This document shows, one piece after another, positions 24,180 through 34,229 of a stretch of 64,000 nt of DNA. Position 1 is the stretch's first letter; each line of letters begins with the position of its first letter. A program made the position numbers and the translations under genes. The stretch comes from Vandiemenella viatica (lineage: Eukaryota; Arthropoda; Insecta; Orthoptera; Morabidae): NCBI GenBank assembly GCA_031002005.1, contig JARYHS010009186.1, positions 254,167,199-254,231,198 on the forward strand, written 5' to 3'. The notes below the pieces were generated by a model that made no database searches, had not been told where the DNA came from, and saw only the letters and a list, made by a program, of their open reading frames with translations.

Positions 24180-24800
24180 TAAAATTTTACATTTAATTAT
24201 AGTTAAAATTCAAAATCAACAAAGCACAGGCAATGTAATGCTTCATTTGAAATGTCTATGAAGTCTTTCAGTGATCTCCTGACGGCCCGAAGCAGGCAAT
24301 CAAAGGTCATGTGATGGATGGTTTGTTCTTCCTCACCAAACTTGAAATTTGGTCAGTCTCTCATCCCCCAGGTGTGAAGAGATGAAGCAGTTCTGCCATA
24401 GCCAGACCTAACTCTGTTCAGAGCAGCTCAGGTCTTGCGGGGTAGGTTGATTCCCTTTAGCGCCTGTTGATTCTCAAGAAAGAAGTGCCATTCTGATGGG
24501 GCTCCAATCTCCATGCTTCTCTCCCATTAAAATTGTTAGATATAAGTTGTTTTGCAGTTTTTACGCTTGGTCTTCTCGATTTTAGTCTCTGAAATTGGGT
24601 TTCCATGTAGTCGTGAATGGGGAGGTCCAAGTTATGACAGATCTTCTTATATTGGACATCAAGGCCATTGTGTCATCTTATAGGCGGTTCAATGTTAGTC
24701 AAACCAAGCAGCCAGTACAGTGGAGTGGACTTGATACATCCACTAATTACCCACGTTGTCTGGTTCAATTCAAAACTATATTGATCTATTCATCCAGACA
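24180..24800 (-). pseudogene. non-LTR retrotransposon (jockey-like) C-terminal remnant
   Basis: The minus strand encodes, across a few stops and frameshifts, an RRPS segment, then LPRKTWAALNRVRSGYGR, a SLHTWGM block and EEEQTIHHMTFDC. This W-x-x-LNRxRxGxGR ... EQTxxH...C series is typical of the C-terminus of jockey-type LINEs. The copy is 5' truncated and defective. It lies between the two candidate exons at 24057 and 24914. Confidence 0.75.
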
Positions 24801-24913
24801 GATGAGCAGTACTTAGCTGCAGAATACACAAGGTAAGTAGTGGTTCATTTCCCTATACTATTTTGTAATTCTTCTTTGCTACTTAGTATCTTTTATTTCA
24901 ATGTCTACCATAG

Positions 24914-24969
24914 ACACACAAAGAAAGAAAACCACCAGCAGTGTGTTGAACCCTGGGCGACACAAGAAG
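24914..24969 (+). CDS. candidate internal coding exon, unknown gene
   Basis: Preceded by a pyrimidine-leaning stretch and 'ccatag', and followed by a donor (AAG|gtaata). Joined in phase to 24057-24102 it reads DTQRKKTTSSVLNPGRHKK. The SSVLNP stretch vaguely recalls the VLxPPGG motif of Jupiter/HN1 proteins, but the PPGG is missing and I do not make that call. Confidence 0.25.
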
Positions 24970-25363
24970 GTAATAATTCATCATTCGGTAACAATCTGGC
25001 TATGTACCACACATAGATGCATTACAGCATCAATTATGTCAAGATTATACAAAAATATATTGAATAGTGAACTTCACCTCTGTCCACTACACCTCCTGAA
25101 AAAATTATATAGCTAAAACAGTAAGTCAGGAATACATTTCTTGTCAGGAAGTTAAATGTCTTGATTTCTTTTCTTCATCTCTTCAAGGAGAGCTTAAGCA
25201 CTAAGTGCCTATAACAATCTTTTCAGTTAAATGAATTCTTTGACACATTTCTGTTCACTTAACTATGTGAATTTTCATTCATTTTTGTAAAATGTAATAA
25301 CCTATTCATCAGTGATGAAATAATAAGCAAGGTACAAAAGATTATGACTCATTTAAATAATAT

Positions 25364-27793
25364 TTATTCATGTCCATATAACACTAACTTATATACTATA
25401 ATTCTTCCAAAAAAATCTGAACTTGAATTGAATAAAAAAGCGTATATTTTTTCCTAATACACTGTCTTTCAACAAAAACTTCTGCACAGAATTTGTGTCC
25501 TCTGGAAAAAATGGCTCGGTATGCTTGTGGTTTCGCGAGTCTGTTAATATTTCTATTTCACAATTTTGTCCAACAAAGCCTCCTTGAAACTGGATTTCAA
25601 ATCCTGTTACAATATGTTCAGTTGTAAAACTAACTTCAATCCACTGTGGAAACCCCTGTGAACAGTTAAAAACAACAAAAGTTATTCACAAAACAAAATC
25701 TCAGCATTATAGTTTAACTGATACCAGGTGTCTATAAAGCAGTGTTTCTCAACCTGGGTCCATGAACCAGGGCCACATTTAGGATCCTTAGGCTTCTAGG
25801 ATATAAATGTTGTGTGGGCCCTTGTGTGTGTGTGTATATATATATATAAATAACAATGAAAAAAAGACGCTAAGTAGCGGAAAGGAATCAAATTAGGATA
25901 GGGAAATGAGCCACCACTTACCTTTAGATGATGGATGTGGGGCGCGAAGACACATAAAAGACACAAACACAAACAATAAAGAAATTTTCGGGAAAAAAAA
26001 ACCCTTCGTCAACAAGAGAACATTATGAGAGGTGGGTGCAGACGAAGATTGCCTATATATATAAAACATTTTGATAGGAGAAAAATCACCGCTTACCATA
26101 GATGATGATTCCTGCGGTGTCGATACATGAAAAAAGAACATGTACACACATGGAATATATAATTTCCAAGCCTGTGGCCCTTCTTCAGTAGTAGTGAGAT
26201 GGCTGCATGTTAGAGGCCGGCAGCCAACTAAGTAAGCCCTGCAGGCCGGTAGCTCATGGTGGGGAGTGAGGGTGGGGGTGGAAAGCCATAAGCTAGAAAA
26301 CACTAATAGATAGATAATAAACCTGTCCTCAGTGACCCGTCATGGAAGCGCGGTCGACAGCTGATCGTCCTAAATTGGCTATTAAGTAATAGATGTATGT
26401 GCAAAAAATAAAACTGAGACATATGCCAAATAAAAATTTATTAAAAATTAAAATTAAGCAAAATTCGAAGTTAGAAACTAAAAAAAATAGGCCCTGATGA
26501 GCGATGGTTCTGTGTGGAAAAGGTAGGAGGTGAGGGGATGGGTGGGAGGGAAATTGTTGCTATCTTAAATTTAGTCCTGGTGGTTGTCTGGTGCCCAGTT
26601 GGTACTGGTAAGCCAGTTCCAAAATGCTGCTTTTGTCCGAGAGGATTCTGATGGCGCAGACTGCGAAACTTGTGTTAAGATTGTTGGTGCTGTGAGTAGT
26701 GGTATGATAAGATACAGAGTGGTCAGGGTTCTGGGTGAATACCGACTGCCTGTGTCCATTCATTCTGATGGTCAGTGGGTTTGTTGTCAGACCGTCAATC
26801 TTAACACATGTTTCACAGTGCAAGTAACAGTGTGATGGATATCACAGCAGTGGTAATTGCATATATGAAAAGTGGGAACACCGGTGTTGGGAACAGCAAG
26901 CATTATGCCAGTATTTAAGGATAAACAGAAGGATGTTTCTACACGAGGAAACTTACTTTTTTGAAATAACAGCAATTAGATTAAAAGACTACCACTTCTG
27001 TATTAAATATTCATAAAATTAAATAAAGCATAATGATAGAAACATGAATATCAAAGAAGGAATATACAATATGCAGCCATACTGCACTTGTGGTATTTTT
27101 GTAAGAGAAACAATATGAGAATTTTATTTTATTATTAGTACAAATCCATAAACTCAATAAAGTGTTATCAAGCTAAAAAAAAAAAAATCTAATACTCTTG
27201 ATTTAATGGTGTTACATTTTGTACAAAAAAGATCAGTGTAACCCAAGTTATTTTTCAGATGATTTTTTTTTTTAAATAGCAAGACATCAGTGATAAAATC
27301 TAGTTTACAAATTGGAAAAAAAGCTTGAGAAATTGATTGATCAAAGACAGGAAGAAAAAAAAATTATGGACAAAATGTGGAACTGACCAATATGAACTTT
27401 TAGCTGGATTCTACACCATTCAATTCTTTCTAGAGTCCAAGACTGTGCAGGTAGGAAAAGATACTTTGTAGCAAAATCACATTGCAGCCAGAGGAAGATG
27501 CAATCACAAAATTTATTTTTGTGTTTGTCACTGTATATTTCACTCTGCCAAAATATTTCCAAATCTGCTTATCTTGTGCAACATTTGAACAGTAAAATAT
27601 AAAAAAAAGCTAAATTAGCTTAGAAATGTTATGATTTACATATATTAATAAGTTGAAAGTGCATTAAATGATTAAAACAAACGAAACACTATAATCTCTT
27701 ACCTGGTCCGAATTCCAACAAGTTTCTTCATTGTTATCAAAAATATGTTTCTTGCCAAACAATTTAACATCTCTGTTTAGAACAGAGCTTACC
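25364..27793 (-). CDS. NR2C2AP: NR2C2AP (TRA16) homolog, two 3' exons
   Basis: Exon 27793-27703 (91 nt; acceptor tttcag, donor CAG|gtaagag) encodes VSSVLNRDVKLFGKKH then an EETCWNSDQ block. Exon 25655-25364 (acceptor ttcacag) continues with GFPQWIEVSF, EIQFQGGF and FPEDTNSVQKF, then SSSDFFGRIIVYKL. This order matches human nuclear receptor 2C2-associated protein, a small protein of about 139 residues that binds and represses the orphan receptor NR2C2 (TR4) in vertebrates; an insect role is not established. The exon join is in phase. The first exon was not found. An extra T in a T6 run (plus-strand A6 at 25434-25439) shifts the frame before SSSDFFGR; without it the frame runs to the TAA at 25366-25364. 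That TAA overlaps an AATAAA signal. The 2.05 kb intron holds a Penelope-like fragment and the left edge of the segmental duplication. The frameshift may be sequencing error or genuine decay. Confidence 0.85.
25656..26060. other. intronic sequence with microsatellite and repeat fragment
   Basis: Contains a (TG)n(TA)n microsatellite at about 25825-25850 and a hAT-end-like 'cagtgtttctcaacctggg' at 25743. A block at 25890-26040 (minus frame with LLTKGFFFPK) resembles the following PLE-associated tail. No coding sequence assigned. Confidence 0.45.
26430..26835 (-). pseudogene. Penelope-like element, GIY-YIG endonuclease fragment B
   Basis: The minus frame 26823-26560 reads HCETCVKIDGLTTNPLTIRM, NGHRQSVF, then SVSYHTTTHSTNNL and ends in QYQLGTRQPPGLNLR. 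The GLTTN..RxNxH motif, the H-T-H spacing and the terminal PGLN are characteristic of the GIY-YIG nuclease domain at the C-terminus of Penelope-like retrotransposons. The upstream RT is absent. The A-rich, 'cctcccacccatcccc' 3' part to about 26430 is probably its tail. Duplicated at 53065-53473. Confidence 0.8.
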
Positions 27794-27999
27794 CTGAAAC
27801 AATAACAATTATTTTTGTAAGACAAGACTTTTAATAGAAATAGATCTAGGTATCTGAGAAGTGCAAAAATAAGTATAATACTGATAGTAATAAATTCTTA
27901 GCAGTAAAGTTTTAGCACTCGTTATAAAAAAAAAAAGTTGATACTAAGTAAAGTGATTTAAAATAAAAGAAATGCCCATTACTTTTAAGGTTGTAATAT

Positions 28000-28364
28000 T
28001 ACTTTATAAAGACTTTGGAATTTGAAGTAAATAAACTGCTGTAACAACAACAAATGGAAAATTCTACTGTAACCCACAAGATTAAGTTCACATGCAATGG
28101 TGGTTTCCAGGAAATCTCTGATCACTTTCACTATAAAACAGTTGTTAAGATTGGCATGAGCTTTTACTGGATGGTATGGGTCAAAATTGAAGGCTGTTTG
28201 CTTGTGGTTATTTATTCTGACTGAGAGCTGATTGGTAGTGAGGCCCATGTGCGAAATACTGCATTGGAGGCAAGTTAGTTGCTATATGAGATACGTTGTG
28301 GTACATATAGCATGACTAATGATGGAAAATGTTTCCCCTGTGGCCAGATTGGAATAGGTCATAA
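28000..28364 (-). pseudogene. Penelope-like element A, GIY-YIG endonuclease portion
   Basis: The minus strand reads TYSNLATGETFSIISHAICT, then TYLI-stop-QLTCLQCSISH, GLTTNQLSVRINNHK and LNNCFIVKVI: the zinc-knuckle-like cysteines and GIY-YIG core of a Penelope-like element. Its reading resumes directly from the RT portion at 30913-31360, so the two were one ORF before the pogo/Tigger element inserted between them. Stops and the lost C-terminus make it a pseudogene. Confidence 0.8.
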
Positions 28365-28497
28365 TACAGTAGAACATCGGTAAGTCAAACCTCGATTAGT
28401 CGAGAACCTCTACAACTTGAAAGAAAACTTTGTTCCGTTCCCCTCAAGTCCCAAAACCTCCATCACTCAATATCTGAGACCTTGATAAGTCGAAATA

Positions 28498-29926
28498 CAC
28501 AGACGGAAAAAAAAATCCCAACACCAAGAAAGACTTGTGTTAGATAAACGAAATTTGGTAGGCGTGTTTATACATCTGAAAGATGACATCGATTCAAATT
28601 TCGCGCTTCGCGCATAAGTGTGGCGCTAGTAGCGCTACTCAGAGCTTGCAAATCAGGTTTGCTTTAAATACGCGCTGTAAAGTTTGTGAACGTTATTTAC
28701 CGCTGAGATTTGACATAGTGAGTTGATGTTAGCCAAGAATGCCTTTAAGAAGACGAAGAAGCCATTATCAACAGCTCACCGAGTTTGAACGAGGTCGTGT
28801 AATAGGGCTACGAGAAGGTGGATTTTCTTTTCGCGATATTGCAGAAAGACTTGGCCGGAATGTATCCACTGTGCATGATTGTTGGGTGCAGTGGTCAAGG
28901 GATGGTACTGCCTCAAGAAGACCGGGTTCCGGGAGGCCACGTGGCACTACTGAGAGGGAAGACCGCCGTATTCGGCGTACAGCTGTGGTGCATCGTACTG
29001 CGTCTGCGGCAGAAATTCGAGCTGCAGTTGGTACCACAGTGACACAACGAACTGTTAGAAATCGGTTACTTCAAGGACAGCTCCGAGCCAGGCGCCCTGT
29101 AGCGTGCATTCCACTGACTACAAGCCATCGCCGTTTGCGACTCCAGTGGTGTCAAGCCAGAGCTCATTGGAGGACGGAGTGGAGATCTGTTGTGTTTTCT
29201 GATGAAAGCAGGTTCTGCCTTGGTGCCAGTGATGGACGAGTGTTGGTCAGAAGGAGGCCAGGGGAACGCCTGCAACCAAACTGTCTGCGGCCTAGACACA
29301 CTGGACCTACACCTGGAGTCATGGTCTGGGGAGCAATTTCCTATGACAGCAGGAGCACTCTTGTGGTTATACCAAACACACTGACTGCAAATTTGTACGT
29401 CAGTCTGGTAATTCAACCTGTAGTGCTGCCATTCATGAACAGCATTCAAGGGGGAGTTTTTCAACAGGATAACGCTCGCCCTCATACCGCTGTTGTCTCG
29501 CAACGTGCTCTACAGAGTGTCGACATGTTACCTTGGCCTGCGAGATCACCAGATCTGTCTCCAATTGAACACGTATGGGATATCATTGGACGACAACTCC
29601 AGCATCATCCACAGCCAGCACTGACCGTCCCAGTATTGACAGCACAAGTACAACAAGCATGGAACTCCATACCACAAAGTGACATTCGAAACCTGTATGA
29701 CACAATGCATTCACGTTTGCAGGCTTGCATTCAAAATTCTGGAGGTTACACCGGCTATTAATTTAACAGTATTTCACATTTGAAATGTATTTTCTTGAGC
29801 TTAAATTAACCTGTGATCTTGAAAATTTAATCAATTAAACATGTTAACTTGACAAATGCATTGTCCAAATTTCATTACTCTACAATAATTTTTTCTTGGT
29901 GTTGGGATTTTTTTTTTCCGTCTGTG
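28498..29926 (+). mobile_element. intact Tc1/mariner transposon, 1429 bp
   Basis: Inverted repeats of about 34 bp begin CACAGACGG, then an A-run and TCCCAACACCAAGAAA at each end, differing only by one A in the run. TA duplications flank it (28496-28497 and 29927-29928). It has a single uninterrupted transposase ORF with 241 bp upstream and 165 bp downstream. Copy 2 of the segmental duplication has the unoccupied site (gtcaaaaTAatcagt near 55257), proving insertion after the duplication. It is probably recently active. Confidence 0.97.
28739..29761 (+). CDS. Tc1-like transposase, 340 aa, apparently intact
   Basis: Cut-and-paste transposase that would bind the flanking inverted repeats and integrate at TA. 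Residues about 12-60 form the first helix-turn-helix (TEFERGRVIGLREGGFSFRD). A GRPR-type basic motif lies near residue 64, then a second HTH (about 70-115). The DDE domain shows VVFSDESRF (first Asp, about 153), VFQQDNARPH (second Asp, about 243) and SPDLSPIEHVWD (Glu). There are 32 residues between the second Asp and the Glu, not the usual 34. Length fits Tc1 transposases (about 340 aa). The ATG chosen is the first in frame. No stops or frameshifts. Confidence 0.95.
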   Translation: MPLRRRRSHYQQLTEFERGRVIGLREGGFSFRDIAERLGRNVSTVHDCWVQWSRDGTASRRPGSGRPRGTTEREDRRIRRTAVVHRTASAAEIRAAVGTTVTQRTVRNRLLQGQLRARRPVACIPLTTSHRRLRLQWCQARAHWRTEWRSVVFSDESRFCLGASDGRVLVRRRPGERLQPNCLRPRHTGPTPGVMVWGAISYDSRSTLVVIPNTLTANLYVSLVIQPVVLPFMNSIQGGVFQQDNARPHTAVVSQRALQSVDMLPWPARSPDLSPIEHVWDIIGRQLQHHPQPALTVPVLTAQVQQAWNSIPQSDIRNLYDTMHSRLQACIQNSGGYTGY

Positions 29927-30343
29927 TAATCAGTATTTACCTACAACGTATTTCAGTGCATATTGACCTCTGTATCTCAAATATATCAATGTTTGATTCT
30001 ACCACCTCTACAACTTGATGATTTTAAATTAATAAACTCTATAGCTCGAAGAGAAAATAAGTAAGGTACAGACTTTAGGAATAATGCCAAAAACACTTTC
30101 ATAGAAGTAATTTTTAGGCATGTGCAATTAATAGGGTATGTAATGATTACCGATTTTTACAACTGACATCAACATGTGTTTACCAGGTGTCCATTTGTTT
30201 CATTTTGGGTATTTGTTGTTATGTATTGTTGCGGCTTAAGTTTGAGCTCTGCTGAAGCAAGTCTTAAATATCGCAGAATCAGTTTGCTTCTACGGGCATA
30301 CATATCAATTTCTGATACAGTACACAAACACTATTACTGAAGA

Positions 30344-30703
30344 ATGAGTGCTGTGAAATGTAAATTGAAAACTACAAGTCTCTCTTAAAAGTTAGAAGTG
30401 CTCAAAGCTATAGAGAACTGTAAAAATTAGAAAGATGTTGCTGATCAATTTGACTTAGCTGTGAGTACTTTGTCAACAATAATAATAAATGAATCAGAAA
30501 TTATGAAAAAATTGAAAGAGGTCAAAATTTGTTCTGCAGAACACAACGAACTGCAGAATTGGAAGAACTTGGAAGATTGCTTACTTAAATGGTTTAAACA
30601 AAGTCGAAACCAAAACATTAGTATTATTGGACCAGTATTACAAGAACAGGCATTTATCTTACCTGTAATTTTTTTATGTTTACATATACCTTCAAATTCT
30701 TAA
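30344..30703 (+). pseudogene. pogo/Tigger CENP-B-like DNA-binding domain, broken
   Basis: From the ATG at 30344 the frame reads LEVLKAIENCKN, DVADQFDLAVSTLSTII, then NLEDCLLKWFKQSRNQNISI and GPVLQEQA. These are the two helical units of CENP-B/Tigger DNA-binding domains (the HTH with STLSTI and the LLxWFxQxR...GPxLQExA module). Two early in-frame stops (about codons 15 and 29) and no catalytic domain make it non-functional. The same stops occur in copy 2. Confidence 0.85.
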
Positions 30704-30912
30704 GTTGAGAATAATCATTACTTCTGTAACACAAATTTTTATTTATATCACATCTGTAACTTAAAATTAGTTAGGATAGAATCTAAACCTCTGTAAGTCG
30801 AACATGTGCCTACATAAACCTCCTTAAGTCAAAATCCTTTATAAGTCGAAACCTCTATAACTCGGATTTTTTGCATCTCCCTTGAAGTTCGACTAACCGA
30901 GGTTCCACTGTA

Positions 30913-33120
30913 GCTGGCTGGATGCATGCTGCAAGTTTTGAGGCAAGATCTGTTGCATGGAAAGAATCCATGTGGTGGTTTTGGACAATCTGAAAGGGAG
31001 TATTTGTGGACCAAGATGTTCTTGAGATGGGAGGTCTGCTGAAGCGTATGGGGGCAGTGGACAGAATGTTGTGGAAATGTATAGGAAAGGATGATCTTAA
31101 TAGTGGTACTGAGATCAGGAGAGAACAGGGTGATAAATACAGAGGTGCAGGGCAGAACAATTATGTAGAAGGGGGCAACAGAGAGAGGGATTTGCATTTG
31201 TACAAGATGTCTGTGCCACAATGGCAAGTCTGTAAGAAGGGGCGAATTGGGTGAGGAATGGATGGCAAATGTCGAAGTGTAGAAATTGCTGCTGATTGGT
31301 GGGCTTGATGTGGATGGTGGTGTGAATGGCATCCTGCAATAGACCAATGCCCACATCAAGAAACATGATGTGTTTGTGGAAGAAAGTCCAAGTGAAGTTG
31401 ATGGATTGCTATTGTTATGTAAAGTGAGGAAAAGCTAGGGGGGTCATAAATATACCGCCTATGTATTTGAACCACACAGTGATTTTAAATGATATGATTC
31501 AGGAACAGTTCCTCCAGACAACCTAGGAACTGGTTTGAAGTCATGCGGGTTCCCATGGCAGTTCTGCAGATCTGGTGATATACTTGAGAGTGGAAGAGTA
31601 GTAGCTTTTGGAAAGAATGAAGTGAGCCAAGGAAGTAAAGAAAGGTGCACTGGGAAGTCTTAGTGGGAAGTGTTAGTGCGTTACACATATAAGAAATGTT
31701 CCAAGCCCTCATGTGGAGGAAGGTTGAATGTGTTACATCAATGGAAACAAAGAAGGCATCTGATGGTACAAGAGTGTGCACCATGCACAAACATTCAAGA
31801 AGTATAGGATGTATTTGAAGAAGTACGAAAGATTCTGTACAAAAGATACAAAGGCCAAAATTTGGTCAGTGGTTGACCTGTATGACAACTATAGGTCATC
31901 CAGGATTGACAGCCTTGTGAGCTAGGGAAGAAAGTACAGGGATTATGAGAATATGGAAGGGAAATGGCCAGAAAAGAGATCCTTGTAAGGGTCCCTGTAG
32001 TTCAAGGAAAGTTCTGGAGATGGCTCTATAGTGTGTGGGCAGTATGTGTTGGAATTAGGAAGTTGACTCATGGCCTGATCCTCACAGTAATTAAAGTCCA
32101 TGACAGTGGATGAACCCCTGTAGGCAGGGAGAAAGATGATTTTTTTAAATCATTAGAGGCAAGTAAGGACTGGGTGCAAGGAACCAAAAGGAATAAGGCC
32201 AAGGTGTTTTGAAGAAACCATCCTGGCATTTGCCTGGAGTGATTTTCGGAAAAGCCCAAATGTGGATGCACAGGCGGGGATTCGAATCCACGTAATCCTG
32301 AATGTGAGGCCAAAACATTAACCATTCACTCACCATGCTCGGTCTTATGGTTTCTAAACAGTTCTCTCATTATTTGAGTTTCCAAGGCGCTGAGGTGGTT
32401 GCAGTGTGGAATGGAATTAAGGAATGAGACTAAGGACAGAGTGGAAGTGAGGAACTCATGGAATAAAAGTGGTTAGTTGTGAGGGAGAGAGTTTGGATCC
32501 AGCTTAGATGAAAGTTTGAATTGTTATACGCTGGATTCACTCACATTGTGCTATTGCTATCCACAAAGTGATGTCATCAGTGGAGAGAGTGGCAGAAAGC
32601 TAGTGTGTCCCAGACCTTGAAACAGTATGGTTGAACTTCAAGAGAAAGTGAATCCCTCGGGGTACTGTGGAAGAAAGATTAATCACGTACTGTTGTGGTT
32701 TAACTGAAGGTGTGGCAAGGGCTTTGGGGCAGGTGGTAGAAGGCTTGGGTGGGAGAGGCTGAGTAAATGGGAAAGACATGGAATTTTGGCAATAATGGGG
32801 GAAGATGTGCAGAAGTAGAGTTCATATAGGGGAGGGACTGATCTAGAGCCAAATTGATCTGCTGATCATGATTGACAAGGTTAGAGGAGAAAACACAGGA
32901 AATTTTATGGAGGGAGACAAGATGGGTAGAATGCAGACTGGCCCTCCGAATATACTGTTGGAGCACCATATGGGTGGGGGTACGGGTGTGGGTGTGTGAA
33001 ACGGAAAGTATGGAGTGGCAGATGAAATTGTGGTTGGAAACCAGAAACTCGAAATTTTATGGTCATTTCATTTGGTGGAATTTTCAGGAAGAGTATGGAT
33101 TCAAGGAACAATATGTGTGA
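30913..33120 (-). pseudogene. Penelope-like element A, reverse transcriptase portion
   Basis: Minus-strand frames from about 32970 to 30913 give an N-terminal segment (SLHKISCVFSSNLVNHD), the RT motif-A-like FFVSIDV, a CRTAMGTRMT block with LGCLEE (31560-31510), then FLDVGIGLLQDAIHTTIHIK, PTNQQQFLHF and the CNRSCLKTCSMHP cysteine block. TAMGT and IKPTNQQQFLHF are hallmarks of Penelope-like RTs. The conserved catalytic YADD-type motif was not found intact. A SINE (32139-32343) and many frameshifts interrupt it. It continues across the Tigger insertion to 28364-28000. Confidence 0.8.
32139..32343 (-). repeat. tRNA-derived SINE inside Penelope element A
   Basis: Minus strand: box-B-like 'gattcgaatccc' complement at about 32279, core 'gggcttttccgaaaatcac', then 'tccaggcaaatgcc' and a T-run (A-tail) at about 32139. 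It is shared with copy 2 (57459-57664), so it pre-dates the duplication. Confidence 0.75.
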
Positions 33121-34229
33121 ATGTAAATTGGTGAGATGGGAGGCTTAGAAATGGGAGTAGATTTCTGAATGTGACATTTACGAAAAAGGCAAAAGGAGAA
33201 AACAGGTTGTTGTAATGCATGTTAAGTACAATAAAAGGACACTGTAGAGTAACAGAAAACTAGCCATCTACTGAGGTGCCCACACAGGAAAGTTAACAGT
33301 GATGATCAGCAACTATGGACAAAAAAGGTGAACTTACAAAATACAAAGATATATACATTAATTATTTGGATTTGGTGTAGTAGCTATGGAATAACAGACG
33401 GGGCAGTTTACTAGGACACAGTGGACTTCATTTCAAAAGTTCAATAAGCAAAGAGGTAAAGAGAAACTTTGATTATCTGTGACATTGGAAAAAAACAATC
33501 CAATCACACTATAAGCAAACACAATGTAACAAAAGATCAAATATAATATAACTAAAAATATTAATTATGACTAAGCATTCACCAAAGTTCAATTAAATAA
33601 AATAAGTAATAATCAAATCTTATAAAATAAAAAAGTGTAATGAAAAAGCTGTGAATAATTCTGGATACTTCTTGTACATACAAAAATAAGTTACAGTAAA
33701 AATGTCAATGAATATGTGCACTAGTGTTAAAACCACTTACAAGAAGTAACCTGCAAGAAGAGGACGAAGTTCTATGGCAAATAAGAGAAATATTGGAAGC
33801 CAGAGCCAAGAAGGGGAAAATCAAGACATACTATGCCATGGCAAAGAGCTCCTCACCAAATGTATTCGTTCAGGAGAAGATTTGGTGGACTTATTTGCCA
33901 ATACGGCATGGCTAAATACCGTTTTCTGAGGGTCTTATAGTACTTGTAAGAGACTGTTATGAAATAGAGTTGGTAACATAAGACTGGTGAAGTAAAAAAT
34001 AAAAGCTGTGTTCTAGTGTCTTATTTTATTTTGTGCATGTAGGTCATTGGTGTAGTGTAGCATCCAGCCTATAGTAACATTATTATTCATTTAGTTATAG
34101 CTAAATATTACAAGACTGGTATAGATGTAATTAACTTTTAATAGTTCACTTCCAGTCTCATAACTGTTTTTCCATTGGGATTCAAAACATGCTTTTAGAT
34201 ATATCATGTTATAATGATACAATAAAATA
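33121..34229. other. no gene recognised; duplicated sequence
   Basis: Possibly the 5' part of Penelope element A followed by unrelated sequence. A 63-codon plus frame (33724-33915) is not recognised and is disrupted in copy 2. Confidence 0.35.

Larger units (their letters stand above)
28367..30910 (+). mobile_element. pogo/Tigger element with nested Tc1 element
   Basis: Left end cagtagaacatcgg and reversed right end cagtggaacctcgg are flanked by TA at 28365-28366 and 30911-30912. Subterminal 'agtcgaa', 'cctctacaactt' and 'cctctataactcg' motifs recur at both sides. About 1113 bp remain once the nested Tc1 (28498-29926) is subtracted. It encodes a broken CENP-B-type DNA-binding domain (30344-30703) and lacks the DDE domain, so it is an internally deleted copy. 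It inserted into Penelope-like element A before the segmental duplication. Confidence 0.85.

Noticed and set aside
26496..26525. Possible hammerhead core (ctgatgag ... gaaa)
   Set aside because: The intervening bases do not form a stem II, and the motif is not kept in copy 2.
30829..31359. 176-codon minus frame as a separate gene
   Set aside because: It overlaps the Penelope RT reading in another phase and runs across the Tigger right end; a shadow frame.
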